A DNA stretch of 64,000 nucleotides from Streptomyces sp. GQFP (GCF_021545335.1 NZ_CP089312.1:1302001-1366000); one strand, 5' to 3'. Positions 34,354 to 43,075 are shown, counted from the first letter of the stretch. Notes: a model not told the origin generated them from the sequence alone. Made by a program: numbers and translations.

Positions 34354-35131
34354 CCGCCGTACCCAGCAGCCCGCGCCGCACGGTCCAGCGGCCGTCGAAG
34401 TACCCGAGTTCGTGGCCATCGACGACCGGTCCGGGCACCAGCAGTCGGGCCCGGAAGGTGCCGTACGGGTGCGCGCCGGGGGCGGCCGTGAACGCGATGT
34501 CGGCCTCGCTGAAGTCCAGCCACTTGCCGGTGAGGGGGAACCACGCCTTGTAGACCGACTCCTTGGCGCTGAACAGCAGCCGGTCCCAGTGCACGGGGAT
34601 TCCGTGCGCGCCGGGGCCGCCCTCCGCGAGCTCCCGCAGGTGTTCCCGTTCCGTGGACAGGGCCACGGAGTCGAGGACGCCCTCGGGCAGCGGCTGGTGG
34701 GGTTCGGCGTCGATGCCGATCGAGGCCAGGTCGGTGGCGCGGACCAGTGCGGCGGCACAGTAGCCCTCGCAGTGGGTCATGCTGCCGACCAGCCCGGCCG
34801 GCCACTGCGGGGCGCCCCGCTCGCCGGGCAGCACGGGCTGCGGCGGCACGCCGAGCTTCTCCATGGCACGGCGGGCACACGCGCGGACGAGGGTGAACTC
34901 GCGGACGCGCTTGGGCACCGCCCGGGTCACGAGCGCCTGCTCCTCGGGATACAGCGTCGCGCCACCGAGGCCACCGCCCGCAAGGCCACCGTCTCCAAGG
35001 CCACCGGTGCCCAGCCCACCGGTGGCCGGCCCACCGCTCCCGGGTCCACCGGCCCCGTCCCCACCGCCGACGGTCTCGTCACCGTGCGTTTCCACGGCCA
35101 CCACCGTGGCCGGAAGCAGCTCCTCGATCAC
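34328..35131 (-). CDS. Sfp-type 4'-phosphopantetheinyl transferase with Gly-rich insert
   Basis: 267 residues. Transfers phosphopantetheine from CoA to carrier proteins of polyketide, peptide or fatty-acid synthases. Motifs: GSMTHCEGYCAAAL, IGIDAEPHQPL (Mg-binding), and WDRLLFSAKESVYKAWFPLTG. It begins MIEELLPATVVAVE, as Streptomyces members do, then an abnormal Gly-rich stretch (about residues 22-56, GG followed by variable pairs) precedes LYPEEQALV, where relatives have only a few residues. The start overlaps the metallophosphoesterase gene by 53 bases. Confidence 0.9.
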   Translation of the reverse strand: MIEELLPATVVAVETHGDETVGGGDGAGGPGSGGPATGGLGTGGLGDGGLAGGGLGGATLYPEEQALVTRAVPKRVREFTLVRACARRAMEKLGVPPQPVLPGERGAPQWPAGLVGSMTHCEGYCAAALVRATDLASIGIDAEPHQPLPEGVLDSVALSTEREHLRELAEGGPGAHGIPVHWDRLLFSAKESVYKAWFPLTGKWLDFSEADIAFTAAPGAHPYGTFRARLLVPGPVVDGHELGYFDGRWTVRRGLLGTAVSVPHQPA

Positions 35132-35987
35132 CGGATCCGACCTCCATCGGCAGTATGCGGCGCAGCCTTCCCGGGTCTCCGGGGCGCTTCTGCCACTCGC
35201 GGGGGTAGCCCACCGACACTTCTTCGAAGCGGACGCCCTCGTGCCAGGTGGTCCGAGGGATGTGCAGATGACCGTAGACCATGGTCGCGACGCGGAAGCG
35301 GCGGTGCCAGTCGGCGGTCAGCGTGGTGCCGCACCACATGGCGAACTCGGGGTGCCACAGCACGTCCGTCGGATGCCGGTCCAGCGGATAGTGGTTGACG
35401 AGCACCGTCGGCAGGTCCTCGGGCAGCTCCGCGAGCCGCCGCTCGGTCTCCGCGACCCGGGCCCGGCACCAGGCCTCGCGGGTCGGATAGGGGTCGGGGT
35501 GCAGAAGGTACTCGTCGGTGCAGACGATGCCGGTGCTCTCCGCGTACGCGAGGCCCTCCGCCTTGGTCGCGCAGCCCTGCGGCAGGAAGGAGTAGTCGTA
35601 GAGGAGGAAGAGCGGCGCGACGGCCACGGGGCCGCCGGGGCCCTCCCACACTGGGTACGGGTCCTCGGGCGACACCACACCCAGTTCGCGGCAGAGGGCG
35701 ACCAGGTGTTCGTAGCGGGCGACGCCGCGCAGGGTGACCGCGTCCTTGGGGTGGGTCCACAGCTCGTGGTTGCCGGGTGCCCAGATGACCTTCCGGAACC
35801 GGCCGGCGAGGGTTTCGAGGACCCAGCGGATATCGGCCACGCTCTCCGACACGTCGCCGGCGACAAGGAGCCAGTCGTCGTCCGAGTGGGGGTGCATCCG
35901 TTCGACCAGGGCGCGGTTCTCCGGGTAGCCGATGTGCAGATCGCTGATCGCCAGCAGCTGTCCGGCACCGCCGGCCGTCGTCTCCAC
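35079..35987 (-). CDS. metallophosphoesterase (calcineurin-like)
   Basis: 302 residues. Five metal-binding motifs are in order: SDLHIG, GDVSES, GNHELW, VNHYPL and GHLHIP. Cytoplasmic, no signal peptide. GTG at 35987 has GAAGGGG just upstream and starts eleven residues before the first motif strand. The pair with the Sfp transferase, sharing a 53-base overlap, is a recurrent arrangement in Streptomyces, but the substrate is unknown. Between here and the next gene (35988-36352, 365 bases) lies an AT-richer divergent promoter region with repeated TACTGCT elements. Confidence 0.88.
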   Translation of the reverse strand: METTAGGAGQLLAISDLHIGYPENRALVERMHPHSDDDWLLVAGDVSESVADIRWVLETLAGRFRKVIWAPGNHELWTHPKDAVTLRGVARYEHLVALCRELGVVSPEDPYPVWEGPGGPVAVAPLFLLYDYSFLPQGCATKAEGLAYAESTGIVCTDEYLLHPDPYPTREAWCRARVAETERRLAELPEDLPTVLVNHYPLDRHPTDVLWHPEFAMWCGTTLTADWHRRFRVATMVYGHLHIPRTTWHEGVRFEEVSVGYPREWQKRPGDPGRLRRILPMEVGSGDRGAASGHGGGRGNAR

Positions 35988-36140
35988 CCCAGCCCCTTCC
36001 GCATCCGAACTCCGCCTCCGCGAGCGCGCGTTCGGACCCACAAGAACACATCCCCGGCGGCCGGACAAGTAGGGCTCCCCGCGCTCGGGAAGCCCCCTCC
36101 ACGAAGATCCACGGGCGGCGGTGAAGATCACTACAGGGGC

Positions 36141-36206
36141 CACTGCTGGTGCACAAGGCAACACACGGTGTACTGCTGTCAATTCCGTAACACGCACGTA
36201 GCAGTA
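36141..36206. promoter_or_regulatory. repeated TACTGCT elements in a divergent promoter region
   Basis: CACTGCTG (36141-36148), TACTGCT (36171-36177) and its exact inverse AGCAGTA (36200-36206). The surrounding 36115-36245 is visibly lower in G+C than the genes. It may hold operator sites for the ATP-grasp gene or the metallophosphoesterase gene. Confidence 0.4.
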
Positions 36207-36352
36207 TCAAGGTCCGCGGAGCCTTATGATCGCCTCAACACTTCCGCCACAAACCCGGTTCGCACCCGGCGGCTTGTCGTGTTCCCAACTCTCCCCTGGC
36301 CGGGCTCGGCCTTGCTCCGCCGTGCCCGTGATCCTTGAAAGGTGGCCCCTGC

Positions 36353-37510
36353 ATGGTCTCTCGCGTACGCGTCTGGCTCAACCGCACGTACGCGGAGAAC
36401 GTGTTCTTCATTGAACAGCTGCGGAGAAATCCCAGCGACCGCGCGGTCGAGATCCATGCCACCCACGGGGACGCCGACTCCCCCGTCCTGGCCGCCGCCG
36501 ACACCGCCGCGATGGAGCCCGAGGGCCTGTCCCCCGCCGCGTACGTCGAATACGCGCTCGACCAGTGCGACCGCCGCGAGATCGACGTGTTCGTGCCGCG
36601 ACTGCACCAGGACGCGATCGTCGAGCACCGCGCGGACTTCGAGGCCGTCGGCACCAAGCTGCTCGCGCCGACGCCCGAGGCGGTGGCCGTCTTCCAGGAC
36701 AAGGCGACCGCGTACCAGGCCGTCGAGGCGGTCGGGGTGCCGGTACCGCCGTGGTGGCGGGTGCGCAACGCGGACGAACTCCTTGTCGCCGTCGAGCAGT
36801 TGGAGGCCGACGGCCACAAGGCGTGCTTCAAGCCGGCGGCAGGCGCGGGCGGTGTGGGTTTCCGGGTGATCACCCGTGCCCCCTTCTCGATGGCGCACCT
36901 GAACGGGTTCCCCAGCCCCTACGTCCAGTTGGACATGGTCCTCGACGTGCTGCGTAACTCCGAGGACGGCGTCGACTGGCTGGTGATGCCCCGTCTGGAG
37001 CAGCCCGAGGTGTCCGTCGACTGCCTCACGGGCCCCGACTCGCGCATCCGGATGGCGATCGGCCGCACCAAGAACGGCAGGCGGCGCGGCTTCACCCTCG
37101 ACGAGGCCTGGCTGGAGCCCGCGCGCCTCATCGCCGAGGGCTTCGGACTGCACCACCTGAGCAACATCCAGTTCCGGATGTACGGGGACCGGCCGGTCCT
37201 CATGGACGTCAACACCCGCCCGGCCGGCGGACTGCACCAGCTCCAGCTGTGCGGCATCAACGCCCCTTGGGCCGCAGTGCAGTTGGCGCTCGGCGAGGAC
37301 CCGGGCGACCTGGTGCCGCCGTTCCTCGGCCAGGACTACGCCGTGGTCTCCGCGCCGCGTCCGGTGCGCGCGGCATCGGTACCGGCCCACGCGGACGAGG
37401 TCCCGGCGCCCACACTGTCCGCCGTACCGGCACCGGTGACCGTCGAGGAGCCGGTCGCCGAGGCGACGGCCGAGGCATCGGCGGGAGCGCCGGCGGCAGC
37501 CACCGCGTAA
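36353..37510 (+). CDS. ATP-grasp ligase, carbamoyl-phosphate-synthase-like
   Basis: 385 residues. N-terminal pre-ATP-grasp domain (VWLNRTYAENVFFIEQLR ... DVFVPRLHQDAI), then an ATP-grasp core: FQDKATAYQAVEAVGVPVP, CFKPAAGAGGVGFRVI, DWLVMPRLEQPEVSVDCL, and the Mg-binding VLMDVNTRPAGGLHQL. The last 60 residues are Ala/Pro/Glu-rich and disordered. ATP-grasp enzymes join a carboxylate to an amine or similar nucleophile; the substrates are unknown. ATG at 36353 follows AAAGGTGG. Monocistronic: two hairpins follow. Confidence 0.83.
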   Translation: MVSRVRVWLNRTYAENVFFIEQLRRNPSDRAVEIHATHGDADSPVLAAADTAAMEPEGLSPAAYVEYALDQCDRREIDVFVPRLHQDAIVEHRADFEAVGTKLLAPTPEAVAVFQDKATAYQAVEAVGVPVPPWWRVRNADELLVAVEQLEADGHKACFKPAAGAGGVGFRVITRAPFSMAHLNGFPSPYVQLDMVLDVLRNSEDGVDWLVMPRLEQPEVSVDCLTGPDSRIRMAIGRTKNGRRRGFTLDEAWLEPARLIAEGFGLHHLSNIQFRMYGDRPVLMDVNTRPAGGLHQLQLCGINAPWAAVQLALGEDPGDLVPPFLGQDYAVVSAPRPVRAASVPAHADEVPAPTLSAVPAPVTVEEPVAEATAEASAGAPAAATA

Positions 37511-37513
37511 CCC

Positions 37514-37540
37514 CCTTCCCTGAGAGCCCTCAGGGAAAGG
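37514..37540 (+). terminator. hairpin terminator 1 after the ATP-grasp gene
   Basis: Perfect 8-bp stem TTCCCTGA (37516-37523) / TCAGGGAA (37530-37537), loop GAGCCC, six bases after the stop. Confidence 0.75.
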
Positions 37541-37552
37541 AGCCCGTACGAG

Positions 37553-37605
37553 GCCCCCGCATCGGGAAGAACCGTCCGCGCGATCGCGCGACCCGTTGCG
37601 GGGGC
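37553..37605. terminator. hairpin terminator 2, nested
   Basis: Outer stem GCCCCCGCA (37553-37561) / TGCGGGGGC (37597-37605), followed by TTT; an inner perfect palindrome CGCGCGATCGCGCG lies at 37578-37591. A two-tier hairpin. Confidence 0.7.
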
Positions 37606-37684
37606 TTTCGGCATGTCCGGGGACGGTCAGGGCGGATGCGGCAATGACTCGGGCAGGCCGCATAAACACGGCCCGCCCACACCC

Positions 37685-37736
37685 GCGCCCCTAAGGGGCG
37701 CGGGGAACTGCGCGACCAGCCCCCACCGGGCCGGCA
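37685..37736 (+). repeat. dispersed Streptomyces intergenic repeat, copy 2
   Basis: GGGGCGCGGGGAACTGCGCG then ACCAGCCCCCACCGG, preceded by its own small inverted repeat CGCCCCTAAGGGGCG. Located just past the 3' end of the minus-strand GH38 gene. Confidence 0.9.
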
Positions 37737-37749
37737 GCCAAAGAACCGC

Positions 37750-40700
37750 CTATCCGGCGGAGCCGACAGCCAACCGCAACGTCTGCACCTCGAACGGCCG
37801 CAACGTCACCGCCACCGAGTCACCCTCCACTGCAGCCTCCGACAACGGCCGCTCCAGCAGGTCGGTGATCTGAGCCCCCGCCAACGGGAACCCGATGCAC
37901 AGCACACCCTCCGCCCGACCACCCCGCGACTCATAGAGCCGCACGACGACATCACCGGACGCGTCGTCGGCGAGCTTCACCGCCTCGATGGTCACACCGT
38001 CGCCGTCCGCCCACACCACCGGCTCCGGCGCCCCCGCCGCGTCCGCGACACGCAGCGGCAGGTTCAGCGAGTAGCCCTCGGCGACCGCGTCCTCGATGCT
38101 CGCGCCGGGCAGCAGCGAGTACGTGAAGCGGTGCTTGCCCTGGTCGGCCCCGGGGTCCGGGATCCGCGGGGCGCGCACCAGCGACAGGCGGACCGTGGTC
38201 GTCGTCCCGCCGTCCTCGCGGACCGTGCGGGAGACGTCGTGGCCGTACGTCGAGTCGTTGAGGACCGCGACGCCGTAGCCGGGCTCGGCGAGGTGCACCC
38301 AGCGGTGGCCGGAGACCTCGAACCGGGCCGACTCCCAGCTGGTGTTGGTGTGCGTGGGCCGCTGGACGTGGCCGAACTGGATCTCCGCCGACGAGTGCGC
38401 CGCCCGGATGTCCACCGGGAAGGCCGCCTTGAGGATCTTCTCTGCCTCGTGCCAGTCGATCTCCGTCTCGAAGTCGATCCGGGGACTGCCGGCCCGGATG
38501 GTGATCGTCTGGACGATCTTCGAGTCCTTGCCGAAGGCGCGCTCCACGCGGATGGCGCCGAGGAGCGGGTCCTCGTCGACGACCGTGACGGCGGACGCGT
38601 CGAGCAGGTCCGTGTAGCGGTTCTTGTAGTGCTTGTCGATGTCCCAGGCGTCCCAGTAGTTCGGGAGGTCCGTGTGCAGGCGGAGCAAGTTGCCCTTGTC
38701 TGCGAGGACTTCGCGGTTCGCCCGCAGGTCGCGGACCGAGGACAGGGTGCCGTCCTCCGCGACCTCCACGCGTACGAGGCCGTTGTCGAGGATCCGGCCG
38801 CCCGTGACCGTCACCGGCTGCAGGGGCTCCGCGACGGCCAGCGGGGCGCTGCCGCTCGCCGGGACCTCCACGTACATGGGGACACCCGTCGAGGTGCGGA
38901 CCACCTCGGCCCGGTCGTACGGGCTGGTGTTGAACGCACGGGACTCGCCGCCGCCGAGCGCGGCCACCGCCTCGGCGGTGAGCGCCTCCAACTCCTCGGC
39001 CACGCGGGCGTATTCGGCCTCCGCCTCGCGGTGCACCCAGGCGATGGACGAGCCCGGCAAGATGTCGTGGAACTGGTGGAGCAGGACCGTCTTCCAGAGG
39101 CGGTCCAGGTGCTCGTACGGATAGGCGTAGCCCGGCGCGTGCAGCGCGGCCGTCGTCGCCCACAACTCGGCCTCGCGCAGCTTGTGTTCGCTGCGCCGGT
39201 TGCCCTGCTTGGTGCGGGCCTGGGAGGTGTACGTGGCCCTGTGCAGCTCCAGGTACAGCTCGCCGACCCACACCGGAGCGTCGGGGTACTCCTCGCGGGC
39301 CTTGGCGAAGAAGTCGTCGGGGTGCTCGATCTCGACCGTCGCCGAGCCCTCCAAGTCGGCGAGCCTGCGCGCCCGTTCCATGATCTCGCGGGTGGGGCCG
39401 CCGCCGCCGTCGCCCCAGCCGAAGGGGGCCAGCGAGCGGTTCGCGACGCCCTTCTCCTGGTAGTTGCGCGTCGCGCGGGCCATCTCCTCGCCGCTGAAAC
39501 GGGCGTTGTAGGTGTCGACCGGCGGGAAGTGCGTGAAGATGCGGGTGCCGTCGATGCCCTCCCACCAGAAGGTGTGGTGGGGGAACTTGTTGGTCTGGTT
39601 CCAGGAGATCTTCTGGGTGAGGAACCAGTCGTTGCCGGCGAGCTTGGCGAGCTGCGGGTAGGCAGCGGTGTAGCCGAAGGAGTCCGGCAGCCACACGCCC
39701 TTGGTCTCGACGCCGAAGTGCTCGATGAAGAATCGCTTGCCGTGGATCAGCTGGCGGGCCATGGCCTCGCCGCCGGGCAGGTTGCCGTCGGCCTCGACCC
39801 ACATGCCGCCGACCGGCGCCCACTGGCCCTTCTTCACGGACTCCTGGATGCGCGCCCACACCTTGGGGTAGTTGTCGCGCACCCACTCGTACTGCTGGGC
39901 CTGCGAGCAGGCGAAGATGAAGTCCTCGTACTCGTCGGCCAGCGAGGTGACGTTGGAGAAGGTGCGGGACGTCTTGCGCTTGGTCTCGCGGATCGGCCAC
40001 AGCCACGCCGAGTCGATGTGCGCGTGCCCGACACCGGAGATCTTGTGGGCGCTGGCGTTGGCGGGCTTGGCCAGCGTGGGCGCCAGGGCCGCTCGTACCG
40101 CCGCCGCCGAACCGGCCACGTCGTCCAGGTCGAGCAGGTCGAGCGCGCGGTCCAGGGCGTGGGTGATCTCGTGGCGGCGCGGGTCGTGCTCGCCCAGCTC
40201 CAGCATCAGCTCGCGCAGGACCTGGATGTCGAGGTCGAGGTGGAAGACCACCTCGTCCAGGATCGCGAGGTCGGCGCGCTGGAAGGTGTAGATCGGCTTG
40301 TCACCGGCGGTGAGGATGTCACCCATGGGGGTGATCTTGGAGAAGTTGTCGGCGAGGATGTCCGGGTTGGAGGCCGCCTCGACCAGGTAGTCGATCTCCT
40401 CGCCGCCGACGGCCGGGTTGGCGATCGGCACGTACTGGTTGAGCGGGTTGACCGCCTTCAGCGGGGTGCCGTCGGTGCGGTGGACCAGGGCCTCGGCCTG
40501 GTTGCCCGGCCAGTCGCCGATGAAGCCGAGGTCGATGACCGCCTCGACGCGCCGCCCGGCCCACTCGGCGGGCACCTGTCCGCGCATCCGGAACCAGGTC
40601 GTGCCCCAGGGCGGGCCCCAGGGGGTGTCCATGGCGAAGGGCGTGTACGGCGCGGCCGCCGCCTCCTCGAAGGAGACCGGCTCGCCCGGCGCCTGCCAGG

Positions 40701-40803
40701 CCTCGACCGTGAAGGGCACCGTGGCCGCGTAGATCGCCGCCTTGATCCGCTGGTCGTGGAGGCGCTGGACGCGCTCCTCGATCCGCTGGCGTTCGTCGTG
40801 CAT
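37750..40803 (-). CDS. GH38 alpha-mannosidase
   Basis: 1017 residues, cytoplasmic (no signal). Releases alpha-mannose from glycans by a retaining, metal-dependent mechanism. The catalytic domain has HAHIDSAWLWPIRET (His260, His262 and Asp264, metal site) and GGMWVEADGNLPGGE with the likely nucleophile Asp339. The C-terminal half is the beta-sandwich mannosidase domain (ILDNGLVRVEVAEDG ... FETEIDWHEAEKILKAAFPVDI). It starts at ATG 40803 (GGAGA six bases upstream), 36 bases after the GH4 gene, and is the last gene of a DeoR-GH4-GH38 minus-strand operon. Confidence 0.93.
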   Translation of the reverse strand: MHDERQRIEERVQRLHDQRIKAAIYAATVPFTVEAWQAPGEPVSFEEAAAAPYTPFAMDTPWGPPWGTTWFRMRGQVPAEWAGRRVEAVIDLGFIGDWPGNQAEALVHRTDGTPLKAVNPLNQYVPIANPAVGGEEIDYLVEAASNPDILADNFSKITPMGDILTAGDKPIYTFQRADLAILDEVVFHLDLDIQVLRELMLELGEHDPRRHEITHALDRALDLLDLDDVAGSAAAVRAALAPTLAKPANASAHKISGVGHAHIDSAWLWPIRETKRKTSRTFSNVTSLADEYEDFIFACSQAQQYEWVRDNYPKVWARIQESVKKGQWAPVGGMWVEADGNLPGGEAMARQLIHGKRFFIEHFGVETKGVWLPDSFGYTAAYPQLAKLAGNDWFLTQKISWNQTNKFPHHTFWWEGIDGTRIFTHFPPVDTYNARFSGEEMARATRNYQEKGVANRSLAPFGWGDGGGGPTREIMERARRLADLEGSATVEIEHPDDFFAKAREEYPDAPVWVGELYLELHRATYTSQARTKQGNRRSEHKLREAELWATTAALHAPGYAYPYEHLDRLWKTVLLHQFHDILPGSSIAWVHREAEAEYARVAEELEALTAEAVAALGGGESRAFNTSPYDRAEVVRTSTGVPMYVEVPASGSAPLAVAEPLQPVTVTGGRILDNGLVRVEVAEDGTLSSVRDLRANREVLADKGNLLRLHTDLPNYWDAWDIDKHYKNRYTDLLDASAVTVVDEDPLLGAIRVERAFGKDSKIVQTITIRAGSPRIDFETEIDWHEAEKILKAAFPVDIRAAHSSAEIQFGHVQRPTHTNTSWESARFEVSGHRWVHLAEPGYGVAVLNDSTYGHDVSRTVREDGGTTTTVRLSLVRAPRIPDPGADQGKHRFTYSLLPGASIEDAVAEGYSLNLPLRVADAAGAPEPVVWADGDGVTIEAVKLADDASGDVVVRLYESRGGRAEGVLCIGFPLAGAQITDLLERPLSEAAVEGDSVAVTLRPFEVQTLRLAVGSAG

Positions 40804-40828
40804 GAGAGGTCTCCAGATACGAGCGGGA

Positions 40829-40846
40829 GGGAAAGCGCTTACTTAA
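40829..40846. promoter_or_regulatory. LacI-like motif before GH38
   Basis: GGAAAGCGCTTACT at 40830-40843, with an AAGCGCTT palindrome core. It resembles the sugar-repressor consensus GGAAAGCGCTTTCC and overlaps the GH4 stop, about 30 bases before the GH38 start. No LacI gene lies nearby, so this is weak. Confidence 0.3.
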
Positions 40847-42176
40847 GGTACGCCAGGCCGGGGTGGACGGCGGTGTATCCGTCGACCAGCCTGCGGGCCA
40901 CGTTGACCGAGTCGACGAGCGGGTGCAGCGCGAACGCCTTGACGGCCGTCGCACGGGAGCCGGACTCGGCGGCGGCGAGCACCTCGCGTTCGACCGCCTT
41001 GACCGAGCAGACCAGCCCTGAGGCGTGGTCGGGCAGCGGGTCGACGGTGACGGGGTGGGCGCCGTTGGCGTCGACCAGGCAGGGCACCTCGATGACGGCC
41101 TCGGCGTCGAGCACGGAGAGCGTCTTCCGGTTGCGGACGTTGAGGATCAGGGTGGTGCGCTCGTCGCGCGCGATGGCCCGCATCAGGGCGAGGGCGACCT
41201 TCTCGTAGCCCCCGGACAGGTCGTCGGCGTCGCGTTCGCCGGCGCCCGCCGTCTCGCGGGCCTCGGCCATGTAGGTCGCCTCGCGCTCGGCGCGGGTGCG
41301 CTCCCAGGCGGTGAGGGCGCTGGCGTCGGGCCGGGTCATCTCGTCGTAGAAACCGGCCTGCTGGTCGCGCAGGAAGGCGCCGCGGGTCTTCTCGGCCTCG
41401 CTGTAGGCGCGTACGGCCTCGCGGTTGAAGTAGTAGTAGTGCAGGTACTCGTTCGGGACGGCGCCCAGGGACTGGAGCCACTCGGTGCCGAAGAGCTTGC
41501 CCTCCTCGAAGGAGCCGAGGAGGTCGGGGTCGGCGAGCAGGCGCGGGAGTTCGTCGCGGCCGTTGATCCTGAGGCCGCGCACCCAGCCGAGGTGGTTGAG
41601 GCCGACGTAGTCGATCCACGCCTCGCCGGGGTTGGCGCCGAGCACGCGCGCGATACGGCGGCCGAGGCCCACCGGGGAGTCGCAGATGCCGATGACGCGG
41701 TCGCCGAGGTGGCGTGACATGGCCTCGGTGACCAGTCCTGCCGGGTTGGTGAAGTTGATGACCCAGGCGTCGGGGGCGACGCGGGCCACGCGCCGGGCGA
41801 TGTCCTCGGCGACCGGGACCGTGCGCAGGCCGTAGGCGATGCCGCCGGCGCCGACCGTCTCCTGACCGAGGACGCCCTGGTCGAGGGCCACCTTCTCGTC
41901 GTTCGCCCTGCCCTCCAGCCCGCCGACACGGATCGCGGAGAAGACGAAGTCGGCGCCGGTGAGCGCCTCGTCGAGGTCGGTCGTGGCGCTCACCACGGGG
42001 GCGTCGGGCACCCCCGCCGCCTGCTCGGCCAGGACGCGGGTGACCGCCGAGAGGCGGCCCGCGTCCAGGTCGTGCAGGACGACATGGGTCACCCGGCCCT
42101 CGGCGTGGTCGCCCAGGAGCGCCCCGTACACGAGCGGCACGCGGAATCCGCCGCCGCCCAGAATCGTCAGCTTCAC
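40839..42176 (-). CDS. GH4 6-phospho-glycosidase
   Basis: 445 residues. GH4 enzymes use NAD+ and Mn2+ to cleave phosphorylated or plain glycosides through a transient oxidation at C3. The N-terminal Rossmann motif is KLTILGGGGFRVP; ADFVFSAIRVGGLEGR, VINFTNPAGLVTEAM, ICDSPVGLGRR (metal Cys) and GLNHLGWVRGL (metal His) follow. It looks like the 6-phospho-beta-glucosidase subgroup, but GH4 specificity is hard to infer. It begins two bases after the DeoR stop and is cotranscribed with GH38. Its stop is TAA. Confidence 0.9.
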   Translation of the reverse strand: MKLTILGGGGFRVPLVYGALLGDHAEGRVTHVVLHDLDAGRLSAVTRVLAEQAAGVPDAPVVSATTDLDEALTGADFVFSAIRVGGLEGRANDEKVALDQGVLGQETVGAGGIAYGLRTVPVAEDIARRVARVAPDAWVINFTNPAGLVTEAMSRHLGDRVIGICDSPVGLGRRIARVLGANPGEAWIDYVGLNHLGWVRGLRINGRDELPRLLADPDLLGSFEEGKLFGTEWLQSLGAVPNEYLHYYYFNREAVRAYSEAEKTRGAFLRDQQAGFYDEMTRPDASALTAWERTRAEREATYMAEARETAGAGERDADDLSGGYEKVALALMRAIARDERTTLILNVRNRKTLSVLDAEAVIEVPCLVDANGAHPVTVDPLPDHASGLVCSVKAVEREVLAAAESGSRATAVKAFALHPLVDSVNVARRLVDGYTAVHPGLAYLK

Positions 42177-42177
42177 G

Positions 42178-42960
42178 CTATTGCACCTTTCCTGCCGTGA
42201 TGACCTGCACCCCGGCCTCCTGCAGAGAGGACTGCGTCGCCGGGTCCACCGGCGCGTTCGTCACCACCATGTCCAGTTCGTCCGGGCCGCAGACCTTCGC
42301 CATGCCCGTGCCGGGGAACTTGGCCCGGTCGGCGAGCAGCACGACCCGGTCGGCGGCCTTGATCATGGCGCGCTTGACCGGTACCTCGACGACCGTGGTG
42401 TCCATCACCTGGCCGCCGGGGCGGACGCCGCTGGTGCCGAGGAAGAGCCAGTCGGCGTGCAGCTGGCGCAGGTTGTCCTCGGTGAGGAAGCCGACCAGGG
42501 AGCGGTATTCGCGCCGGACCATGCCGCCGAGGAGCACCAGTTCGATGCCCTCGTCGTCGACCAGCTCCTCGAAGACCACCAGGTTGCTGGTGATCACGGT
42601 GAGCCGGCGGCCGTGCAGCTGGCGGGCCAGCCGGTAGGCGGTGGTGCCGATGTCGAGCAGCACCGACTGGCCGTCCGCGACGAGCGAGGCGGCCCTGGCC
42701 GCTATCGCGTCCTTCTCGGCGACGCGCACCTCGGCGACCTCGGCGAAGGGCTGGTCGCCCTCCTCCACCACGGCGCCGCCGTGGACACGGGTGAGCAGGC
42801 CCTCCTCCTCCAGTCTGACCAGGTCACGCCGGATGGTGGCGGGGCTCACACCCAGTTGCTCGGAGAGATCGGTCACGGCCGCGGGGCCGCCCGAGCGCAG
42901 GGCCCGCAGGATGAGTTGATGTCGTCGTTCTGCCAGCACGCGCTGAACAGTACTCGTCAT
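42178..42960 (-). CDS. DeoR-family sugar regulator
   Basis: 260 residues. HTH at the N terminus (AVTDLSEQLGVSPATIRRDLVRLEEEGLLTRVHGGAV) and a phosphosugar-isomerase-like sensor domain (VLLDIGTTAYRLARQL, ITSNLVVFEEL, LLGGMVRREYRSLVG). DeoR repressors are released by phosphorylated sugars. It lies at a 115-base divergent promoter that serves its own operon (with GH4 and GH38) and the kinase-ABC-GH2 operon; matching repeats sit at 43031-43064. Confidence 0.93.
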   Translation of the reverse strand: MTSTVQRVLAERRHQLILRALRSGGPAAVTDLSEQLGVSPATIRRDLVRLEEEGLLTRVHGGAVVEEGDQPFAEVAEVRVAEKDAIAARAASLVADGQSVLLDIGTTAYRLARQLHGRRLTVITSNLVVFEELVDDEGIELVLLGGMVRREYRSLVGFLTEDNLRQLHADWLFLGTSGVRPGGQVMDTTVVEVPVKRAMIKAADRVVLLADRAKFPGTGMAKVCGPDELDMVVTNAPVDPATQSSLQEAGVQVITAGKVQ

Positions 42961-43030
42961 CTTCGATCATTTCTATGCTCAGTTCTGCTCGACTCTTGCC
43001 AAATCTTCCGAAGACGCGCACGATTCCGGT

Positions 43031-43064
43031 CATCAAACTCATCAAACTGACGAGTTTTGACGAG
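43031..43064. promoter_or_regulatory. DeoR operator, four half-sites
   Basis: CATCAAACT occurs twice head to tail (43031-43048), followed by GACGAGTTT and TGACGAG, whose reverse complement reads CTCGTCAAAACTCGTC. Thus two forward and two inverted CTCrTCAAA half-sites flank one centre, 12 bases before the kinase start. This fits DeoR regulators, which bind direct repeats as tetramers. Confidence 0.7.
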
Positions 43065-43075
43065 AGGATGCGCGC

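Noticed and set aside
32896..34758. 620-codon hydrolase with a long N-terminal extension
   Set aside because: Sequence upstream of 33912 is the shadow of the phosphopantetheinyl transferase gene and a non-coding gap; the GTG at 33912 has a strong ribosome site.
36226..36414. Small protein upstream of the ATP-grasp gene
   Set aside because: Overlaps the start of the ATP-grasp gene in another frame, has poor codon bias and no ribosome site; it lies in the promoter region.
37553..37605. Attachment site or origin-like cruciform
   Set aside because: The nested inverted repeat follows a gene end and ends in TTT; there is no integrase or tRNA, so a terminator is the simpler reading.
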